11,258 nucleotides of DNA, from positions 680,409 to 691,666 of the forward strand of contig LSYV01000008.1 of NCBI GenBank assembly GCA_001584585.1, given 5' to 3'. Made by a program: the position numbers and the translations under genes. Positions 1 to 7,900 of this stretch are shown here, one piece after another (the first letter of the stretch is position 1; every line of letters begins with the position of its first letter). Below the pieces are notes generated by a model, which searched no databases, was not told the DNA's origin, and saw nothing but the letters and a program-made list of their open reading frames with translations. This stretch comes from Gonium pectorale. Its lineage: Eukaryota; Chlorophyta; Chlorophyceae; Chlamydomonadales; Volvocaceae.

Positions 1-1349
1 CCGGTACCCCTTGCACTCATGGTGGGCGGCGGGCGGGTTGGGTGGATCGTGGTAGGGAAAGGGGGACCGGCGCGCGTGTCAGTCGCCTCCTCCGTAGAGT
101 GGGGCGAGGGCTTCCTAGGCGATGATGCGAATCGTCGCCCAATATAACCATATTGTTGTCTTGCAAGTGGCTCCGCTTCCTTCAGCCCCGATGATCCTCG
201 TTCCTCACCCGCGTGCCCCTTTCCCCGCTCCTGTCCCCCCGGCAGCTGGGCTCGGGCAATGAGGAGGTGCTCATCAGCCCGCTGGTGATTGCGGGCTGGT
301 GCGGCCTGGTCACCAGCGCGCTCAACGCGCTGCCCGTGGGCTCGCTAGACGGGGGCCGCATGGTGCAGGCCGCCTACGGCCGGCAGGTGGGTGGCTGAGC
401 GGGGGTGGGTGGCCGGGCGGGCGGGTGGGGAGGTGGGGAGGTGCAGCGAGGGGAGGGAGCGGTGCGGCGTCCAGGTGCGCGAGCTTGCGGGGGGGGGGCG
501 TTACGCGCGTCTGCCCGCTGGCAGGAGGCGCGGTAGCGGGCGGGAAAGGGCAGGCAGGCCGGCAAGAGAGGGCTGAGGGGGACACCAAAGACCGTGCTGC
601 GATCAGGCCCCGAAGCCGCACGTGCCGCTGCTTGGGGCGCTCCGGGGGTAGCAGACGCACGCCGGTTCGGGGCGTTCCCTGCTTGCATTGTCTGCCCAAC
701 GTGAATGCAAATTCCCCGCGCTCAACCCCCACTCATTCCAAATTTCCAATGCACCCGGTCCAACATGCACCGCCCGGAATCCCCCTTGACACGCTCGCAC
801 CGCAGGCGCTGGCCCTCTCGTCCTTTTTCACCTACGTTGGCCTGGGGCTGGGGCTGCTTGGATCCAGCCTGTCGCTGCCGTTCGGGCTGTACGTAATCAT
901 CTGCCAGCGTACGGCAGAGAAGTACATCAAGGTACGGTGAACGCATGCAGAGCAATCTGAGGGGTGCGATGCTCTAGTTCGCGGGACGCGGCTGCGCATT
1001 TTCCAGTTGGGGCATTATGGGCGGGGTGGCGCGCGGCTGCTAGCAGGGCAACAGTGTGAAACACGCCCCACCCACTCCCGCCAGGTTGTTTTTTGCCTCC
1101 TCCCCCCCTCCCCCTCCCCTCCCGCCGTCCACTCCACGCTCCCTTACCGCCTCCCTTTCTCCCCTACGTGCTACCGTCAACCGCCTTCTCCTTCACCGCC
1201 CCTCTGTGCAGGACAACGTGAGCCCCGTCTCCGACGCCAAGCGCACCGCCACCGCTGTGGCCGTGCTGGCGGCAATTCTCATCCTGGTGCCCATGGCACC
1301 AGAGGTGGCGCAGAGCATCGGGGTCGGCAAGGTCGACAACTTCTTCTGA
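1..1349 (+). CDS. EGY-type site-2 metalloprotease, C-terminal exons (5' partial)
   Basis: This is the C-terminal part of an M50 (site-2 protease) intramembrane zinc metalloprotease of the EGY group. In plants these act in chloroplast membranes and are needed for thylakoid and chloroplast development. Exons 246-386, 806-931 and 1212-1349 all join in phase 0 and end at TGA 1347-1349. The joined 134 residues contain the motif NALPVGSLDGG, which matches the second zinc-ligand motif NxxPxxxLDGG of S2Ps. After it come the family-like stretches LSLPFGLYVIICQRT and SPVSDAKRT and a last hydrophobic helix (AVAVLAAILILVPM). At least three hydrophobic segments are visible. The HExxH motif and transit peptide would lie upstream of the window. 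Bases 1-21 (PVPLALM, then a gtgggc donor) could be the end of the preceding exon in the right phase, but this is weak. I see EGY1/EGY2-like rather than bacterial S2P features and cannot choose the paralogue. Confidence 0.88.
387..805 (+). other. Intron in EGY-type gene (419 nt, phase 0)
   Basis: The donor is CAG|GTGGGT after the codons for Tyr-Gly-Arg-Gln, and the acceptor is ACCGCAG|GCG. Removing it joins the LDGG exon to the next hydrophobic exon without a frame change. The first half is G-rich and low complexity. Open frames running through it on both strands have no recognisable domain. Confidence 0.8.
932..1211 (+). other. Last intron in EGY-type gene (280 nt, phase 0)
   Basis: The donor is AAG|GTACGG after the Tyr-Ile-Lys codons and the acceptor is CTCTGTGCAG|GAC. 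A long C/T tract (about 1096-1208) precedes the acceptor, as expected for a volvocine intron. Splicing restores the frame into the final transmembrane helix. Confidence 0.82.
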
Positions 1350-3045
1350 GCAGAGTCGGGCTGGGGCTGTGGCGGGGAGCGGAGCCATAAGCGCGGGAGA
1401 GGCGGGCGGGGCAGAGGAGCGGAGACGGAGCGGCGATTAGGGCCCGGCGAGGAGGCGGCTGGAGGCGGAGATCCGGAGACCTGCAACTGCCGGGTCCGGC
1501 CCGACACGGCAGCCGGGCGGCAGGGGGGCTCCAGCGGAGGTGCCCGTGCTGCCGTCGGCCCGGTTGTGCAGCTTCCTTTCAGGCAGAGGCGCAGAGCAGC
1601 TCGGCGGCCGAGCCGGTCGGCAGCTGCGTCAAGTTTGATCAGCGGCTTCGAGGCACGGTTGGCTGCGCGGCGTGTGTCGCTCTTTGTCAGTGCACAACCG
1701 CAGCCTGGGTCTCAGCATGCCCACCTCCACGGGTCCCGGGGTCTGGGGCTTTTCTGGGCTCTCCAGGCGGAGGCCAGAAGAGTGAGTCCAGGATTGGGAT
1801 GGGGACCTCTTGTGCTGGGGCAGTTTGGAAGTAGCGTGTGTGGGCTTTGGGCCGTGCGCCTGAGGCATGGCGCTTGGCATATGTTGGTCCGTAAGGTGCG
1901 GGAGCAAGGGGCAGGGAGGCAGGGAATGTGGGCTTGTGCGTTTCTTTGCGTGGGCTTGGTACGCCTGCGTGAATGTCCGCTCCTTAGACAGCAGGGCGCG
2001 GTTAGGAGGCGCGAAGGGATGCGGTGGCCGTGTTGTGGGTTTGTGCTGGCGACGCGCTCATCTGTTCGTGCTGTGCTGGTTTGCTTATGGCAGGTTTGGT
2101 CGGTTTCAAAACCTAACCCGTTTGTATTTTGCGGACGCTCAGGCGGCGGCGACTGGGACACCCGCCGGGTGCCCAGGGAGCCAGGTCGGGTAGCGGTGGA
2201 CCCGGCGCGGGGGATGCGGGCAGTCTTCCTATCTGCGCCGACCAAGGGGGGGACTCGCTCGCGACAGCCCCAGAGCCAGGACGCGCATCCCGCCGCATCG
2301 GGGCGCGCGTGGAGGCGCGAATAATGGGCTACCTGGGACGCGTCTGTTTCGTTTTTCTTTTGCGTGTCGCGGCACGTGCTGGTTTGCGGAAGGCTGGGTA
2401 GCTGAAGCGGCTGCCAGCCTAGCCTGGTCTTCTGGTGTGTTCTTGGTCTGCGGTTGGAGGGGGGGACAGGGCGGGGGCAATTTGGACGGGCCGCCACTCA
2501 CGCTGCGGTGAGCGGGTGCTGTGTGTCGCTGGGCTGTCTAGGCAGTATGCCGCATTGCGGCACGTGACGAAGGCGCACACGCTCCCACATGCGTGGCGCT
2601 GCATGGCGCTCGCTGACTGCTTTTGCCGGCGTGTCGGCTTTGCAGTAGAGCATCAGGTGTGCTTTTGGTGCGGGCCTTCGCCGCACCGGGTGGGGCGGGA
2701 CGACCAGTACGAATGACTGCTGGTCCTGCACCCTCGGTGGTTGATGACTATGGCAGCGCACGGGCGGTTTCTGCGCTGCCGAGAGCGCTGGCTGGTTTGT
2801 GTTGGAAGCGGTGTGCGCACGGGGGGGTGCCGTTGTGCACGACAAGGGCGGTGGGAGGAGGGTGGATGAGGTGGATGGGTGCATGGAGCTGTGCGGCTCA
2901 GCAGCGCTCGGGCGCATGGCGGGAATGCGGAGGTGGATGCGCCCGCGCCGTTACGACCCGTGCAACACACGACGCGATGGAAGAGGTGGCTGGCGGCGCG
3001 TTGCACCCATGCGTGGAGCGGGATGTAAACGGCGACGTATCGTGC
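1350..3045 (+). other. Probable long 3' UTR of the EGY-type gene
   Basis: About 1.7 kb follows the EGY stop with no believable coding exon. The first 350 bases are purine/G-rich and the rest (about 1740-2860) is rich in G and T on the plus strand with few A, a composition often seen in volvocine 3' UTRs. I found no TGTAA between the stop and 3024, so the transcript plausibly runs to just after 3028. Open frames of up to about 260 codons occur on both strands, but they show no domain, no repeated codon preference and no splice-consistent partner. A separate non-coding transcript cannot be excluded. Confidence 0.45.
3024..3028 (+). terminator. Candidate polyadenylation signal TGTAA
   Basis: TGTAA is the characteristic poly(A) signal of Chlamydomonas and Volvox nuclear genes, usually 10-20 nt before the cleavage site. 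This is the first copy on the plus strand after the EGY stop, and composition turns less GC-rich shortly downstream. The distance from the stop is long, about 1.7 kb. It is five bases only, so position and context carry the call. Confidence 0.45.
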
Positions 3046-4474
3046 CCTTACGGGGCAGCGCTCGTGCCTCATCTGCGCTGTGTAGTCGGTGAGCACGAAT
3101 CACACACTCACACAGTACTTTGACCCTGAAACCCTGAGGACCCCCCCCCTCTCAGTAGCGCGCCATATCGTCGCAGTGGTATTACGGATCGACACCAAAT
3201 GATCGTATCGGTAGCTGTGGGAGCTATGGGCGCCGTTGCGTTGCAGCTGCCAGACGCCTCTTGCTCTCTGACCGAGCCGCCATACCGGTACCGGTATGTC
3301 GCTATATGATCGTCTCTGTTTCGCATGTTGCGGTCGCACGAGTGTAGATGCGGTTGAGAATGCATCATATCGGCACATTGCGGCACAGTACTCAGTGGCC
3401 GAGCGGGCACCATCGGGTTTTTCCGCAGTTGCACAACCTAGAAGAAGAAGTGAAGGGTTGATCTGGAGACGGGGTTCCAATGTCGGCAAATGCTGATTCC
3501 TCCGCCCTGACTCACATTTGCATCCCGGCGATGTCATCAAGACACCCGTCCTATTTCATCACTCACAAATCACTCGATGCCGATAATCGACTTAATTGCA
3601 ACTACAGTATTTCTTTGGACGTAATATCATTGTTGTGGTATCCGTGCGGAACGGGCAAATCTGGTCGCAGCTTTTGCTATCGGGACCCATAATTTATTAC
3701 GCACTCACGCAGACAAAAGCTTGGCACTTATTTTACTGTTTGGTGATTGGGCGGTCCCGTTGCGGGCCGGCAACGGCCACCCTACGAACCAGCTTTTCAC
3801 AATCGTAAACAATACATGCCAAAAGACATGCAACAAAACACTGCAAGTTGCAGCCAGGGTATTTTCCGCGCGTTTGCGGGATTGTATGGGACGTGTATGG
3901 GGCGTAGGTTCGGCGGTTCCTCGCACTTGCACCGGCCGCGTGGCGACCTTTGGTCGAACCAAACAATGCATGGAGAAATTCTTTTCAAACATATTGCAGC
4001 GCTCTGCCTATACAAGTAGAACGCGTTGGTGCGCGGGACGAGGTTCTAACCTCCCCCAACCTCCGAGCAAATTCAGACAGCGTTCCCCTCCATATCACCT
4101 TATGCGTTCAATGCGGCTAGCGTATGCTAGGTCTTAAAGGAAAGGTTCCAAGACGGCGGCTCCGCGACTGCGCTTCACGCACGTGGCGACAGCTCTCGAC
4201 TAGGCGACCGGCCGCGGCACCCACCTCGTAAGTCCTGCCCCACGGATGGCGTCGGAAGCGACCGACGGGCAAGCTGTCGGTGGCTGGTCTCGCGCGTCGT
4301 TGTGCGGGGTCGCCCGGGTGATGCACGCACGCCATCCCCACCCATTCGTCAAGTCCCGTCTACTTTTGTACCCTGCAATGCACTATCGATGTGTTTACTG
4401 TGATCATCGCCATCAGATCGCGAGGTTCTGCCCTTTAGCGTCGTTACCGGAGCCCGATGCCATCCGGACCTATG
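3046..4474. other. Less GC-rich intergenic region, no gene recognised
   Basis: This stretch is clearly richer in A and T than both flanks. Open frames here are short (under about 150 codons), full of Cys/Arg/Ser from random translation, and match no domain I know. Visible structure includes a perfect 18-bp palindrome (3281-3298), a hairpin with 7-bp arms (CCGTTGC 3757-3763 and GCAACGG 3770-3776) and a small inverted repeat CTAGC/GCTAG (about 4116-4129). I found no terminal inverted repeats, target-site duplication or transposase-like frame. It probably holds the upstream regulatory region of the large gene to the right. Confidence 0.5.
3281..3298. repeat. Perfect 18-bp palindrome
   Basis: CATACCGGTACCGGTATG reads the same on both strands with no spacer, and symmetry stops at the next base on each side. 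It is internally built from two ACCGGT-type units. It could be a dimeric protein-binding site or chance; the sequence does not decide. Confidence 0.6.
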
Positions 4475-4480
4475 TATAAG
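4475..4480 (+). promoter_or_regulatory. TATA-like box upstream of the Tudor-MBD gene
   Basis: TATAAG occurs in the context CTATGTATAAGGCTC, about 435 nt before the ATG chosen for the large gene. Transcription could start near 4505. Several ATGs lie between (4507, 4515, 4548, 4686) and open other frames, so either the leader is spliced or the true start is further down. A second, weaker TATACAAG lies at about 4009-4016. Confidence 0.25.
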
Positions 4481-4912
4481 GCTCGGTGCAACAGCAGTGA
4501 ACCGCCATGCCGACATGCTATCCTCCACCTGAACACCGGCACAAAAAATGTGGCGATCAGTGAATATTCGGGTCGGAGGTCGGGCGCCAAGGCGGAGTAC
4601 TGTAAAGCGGCCAGTTGGAAGCCGCGCCAAAGCCGGCAGTAAACCGTCGCCCCCCGGACATGCAAACATAAAGGCGGTCACCAACATGCCCATACATCCA
4701 TCGGCCGCCTCCGCCTCCTCAGTTCAGGCCTCCCGCTCACCCAGTTCCGATCCTGCCCAGTACACGCGGAATCGCCCGCCCCAACCTAAAGCCCGCTCCC
4801 GCTCCCGCCCGCAGCCTCCGGATCTGGCTTAGGACGCAACAACCGCCAGCGGCTCCGCCGTTCAGCCGCGGGGCGCCCTTCCCCCCCGGCCACGGCCCCT
4901 AGCTGGGGCTGC
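4481..4912 (+). promoter_or_regulatory. Probable 5' leader of the Tudor-MBD gene, or an unrecognised first exon junction
   Basis: Between the TATA-like box and ATG 4913 the coding frame is closed by TAA at 4787-4789 and then open from 4790 without an ATG until 4913. A strong acceptor-like site (C/T-rich tract, then CCCGCAG) ends at 4814. The frame after it already reads like this gene, rich in Ser, Gly, Arg and Pro. An upstream exon with a phase-1 donor would therefore move the start upstream, but I could not find one that fits. Without it, this is untranslated leader. Confidence 0.35.
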
Positions 4913-7900
4913 ATGGAATGCCTCTGCCTGCCGGATGGCTGCTGGCGGCGGGTCCGTGAGGACGGCTGCCGGCTGCTGACGAACGCGTCGCCCGGCGGCC
5001 CGCCGCCCTGCGTGCTCATCGCCATCGTACAGGAAGATGACGGCTTTGGAGCCTGCGGCGACGGCGACGGTGACGGCGCCGTCAGCATGCCGCTAGCGCC
5101 GTCGGCGGAGGCGGAGGCGCGTCGCGCAGACGGGGTGCCGCCGCAGCGGCTGACGGCGGCGGACCTGTCTACGCGGCTGCGGCCCTGCAGCAGGTGGGCG
5201 CGCTGGACGACCAGTAGGCCGGCCGCACTGCCTCGCTAGCGTGCAATACGGCAATACGGCAACGTGTGAACCGATGTTAGGAACATGGGCATCTGAGACA
5301 CACACGGATTTGTGGTTTCGGGGGCTGCGTGGTGACCACGCGGTGGCGACCGCATGGTAGCGGCAGTGGGGGCCGTGCTGGTGACCCGATGCGTGTGTGC
5401 CGAGGGCGCAAACGGCGTGCTCAACACCGTCCAGCAGGCAGCAGGCAGCAGGGTGCACAGGCAGGCGTGCACCCTGTGCTGTGTCCTTGCGTCGGGGAAG
5501 CGGGTGTTCGCTTTGCGGAGCAGCCTCCTGATCCCACGCCAGCTCCCAGCAGCCCACGCTGTGGTGTCCCCACCTCGCCCGCGCTCCCCGCTCCCACCCA
5601 CACACCCACCCACCCCAGGCCGCTCGCCGGGCCCCATTGCCTGGCGCAGCTGACCCGCGGGTCGGCTCTGCTCGTGCGCTGCGAGGACGGCCGCTTCTAC
5701 GACGCAACGGTAGTGCAGGTCGGCCACTTGCGCTGTCGCTGTGGTGCTGTTTTGTGCGTGAAAGGGTTTTCCGTTTTGGGAATGATTGCCTGGACACGCT
5801 GTCCAGTCACCCCCCGTCGCCCTGCTCCCAATGACCGGCTTGTCGGGCTGTACCCGTGGAGGGCGGATGCGGGCTGGCATGGCACTCTCCGATCCGAAGG
5901 ACGTCCGCTCCCATTTTTCCCAACACGCTGCCAGTCCGCTCCTACCTGACCCTCCGCCTCCCTACCCCGTTGACACACGCAGCCCGCAACCGGGATCGAG
6001 CGCGCCTCTGCCTCTGCCGCCTCGGGAGCTGCCCCCCACATCGGGGTCGTCCCCTCGGGCCAGCCGCCGCAGCAGCCCGTGGGGCCGGCTGAAGGTGCGA
6101 CTGATTGCCATCGCACACCGTGCGCCGAGTTGCTGCACCCGTAGGAGGATTGAAAATGTAACTGCAACGGACACCTGTGGCCCTTGGGGTCCACGCTTGC
6201 TCTTTCACGGAGTAGCCTTCTCCGCGTGTCATAGACCGCTGCAGCGGAGTGCGCTCACAGTACGTAGGGAGCTGGCCCACGACCGCATCGCCCTGTCCTC
6301 ACGCGTCCCGCTGACGAACCCACCCGCCTGCCCTGCAGCCGCAGACAGGACCCCGCTGCTGATAGAATGGCGCGCCCCTGCCCCTGCGGCCGCCGAGGCC
6401 GGGGACGAAGCCGGGGCCGGGTCTGGAGCTCGCGCGCAGAGGCCGCCCAAGGGCACCGCGGCGGTGTGGGACCACCGTCGCGTGCGCCTGCCTTGGTCGG
6501 GCCCGGGCCCTCCAGCAACGGCGCTGCCGCCCCTGGCGGCGACGTGGCGCGACGCGCTGGAGGCAGCGGCAGCGCTGGCGGCGCCGACGTCGCCGGCGCC
6601 AGCCACGCTTCCGGCAGCGGAGGCGTCGTCGGCGCCAGCATCCGTCGCATCTCAGCTCTTGCACTCTGCTCGCAACCAGGCGGAGCGCGACGGCAGCGGC
6701 GGAGGCAGCGCCAGCGTCGACGCGCCGCATGTGCCGCATCCGTCAGGGCAGTCGCCCAGCCCGCTGCCGACTGCGAGTGCCACACCGCCGGCATCGCCGC
6801 CGCCGCCGACGGCGCAGCCGTCGGAGCCGGCGGCAGAGGCGGCCGCTGCCGCCCTGGCTACGGCCGTCGGCACTGGGCCGCGCGGCGCCGCCGCCACCGT
6901 TGCCGCCGCCACAATCTCCAACGCGGCGGCGGCGGGACCTGCCGTGCTGCCGCCGCTCTGGACCTCCAGAGGAGCGGTGGCGGTGCCCGCGGGCCCGTCC
7001 GCCTCCGCCACCATCGAAGCGGGTCCCGATGGGGACCCAACCTGGCGCCAGAGGATGCTGGCTGCGTGCCTGCCAATGCTGGACCTGGACGTTGACGGCT
7101 CGGCGGCGGCAGGACCGCCGCCGCCGGCACGGACTTCGCCGCGGCATCATGAGGCGCCGCCGCCGCCTCGCGGCGAGGCGAGCGCCTTGCCGAGGCGCCA
7201 GTCTGCCTCCCAGCCCGCGCCCCAGCGCAACCACCACAACCACCACCACAACCACCACCACCACTATCACAGCCACAACTACTACCACCATCACACCGAC
7301 TTCCGCAACCACCTCAGCCGCCGCGCCGCGGACCGCGAGGCAATGGAGTCCGACCAAGAGCATCACCGGGACGAGGGCGCGGAGTCTTCCGACGCCGGTG
7401 ACTCTGCTGCATGGGCCGCAGAAAGAGGTGGCGGCGGAGGTCGGAACTACTCACCGCCACCGCCGCCGCCTGGCTTGCCGCGGATCTCTCCGTCACGGCC
7501 GAGGGCTCTTCCGGCGCCGCTGCAGCTGCCGGCGGGGTCATCGCCCGACTGGGCGGCTGGGGCCGCGGGCGGCGCCCAGCTGCTGCAGCGGCGGGCGGCA
7601 TCAGCGGCTCCGGTCGCGCGGCGATCGGCGCCGCGTAGCGGCGGCGGCGGCGGTGGAGACAGGGAGGCCGGCGACGGGGTCCACCTTGTTGATCCGCTGG
7701 AGATGGGCCTGCCTGAGGGTGAGACGACGGCTGGAGGCCAGTGGCCTGGGATTGGGTTGGCGGAACACGGGCGTCAGAGCACATGTGTCGCGGTAGCGCA
7801 ACACATCGTGGTTAACTTGAAGCAGCAAAATGGAAACGCTGCAATTGGGGAGCCACGCCTCTACGAACTTGAAGCAGCAAACAGGCAATACCTAGCCGGC

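Noticed and set aside
1566..2324. A 252-codon plus-strand open frame downstream of the protease gene
   Set aside because: It has no domain, is rich in Arg, Trp and Cys as expected from translating G/T-rich DNA, lacks volvocine codon bias, and lies in the probable 3' UTR.
1712..2497. A 261-codon minus-strand open frame
   Set aside because: It is the antisense of a G/T-rich stretch, giving Pro/Thr/Arg/Ser-rich sequence without a motif. No promoter, splice or poly(A) evidence supports a minus-strand gene.
3123..3139. CCCTGAAACCCTGA, resembling a degenerate telomere repeat
   Set aside because: There are only two imperfect units, and they match neither the Chlamydomonas (CCCTAAAA) nor the plant (CCCTAAA) repeat.
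4009..4062. Possible tRNA-derived SINE or tRNA remnant around GAGGTTCTAACCTC
   Set aside because: The T-arm-like hairpin has the wrong loop and stem, there is no matching A box or acceptor stem, and no 3' tail is visible.
3721..4137. A 138-codon plus-strand open frame in the less GC-rich island
   Set aside because: It has no recognisable domain and its codon use is unlike the real genes. An open frame of this length is plausible by chance.
5074..5215. Alternative frame ending in LQQVGALDDQ and a stop, as the true first exon
   Set aside because: The composition is plausible, but the frame is closed by TGA at 5071-5073 and has no ATG, so it would need an extra upstream intron. The frame from 4913 needs none and uses the better acceptor. 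It is kept as a stated alternative.
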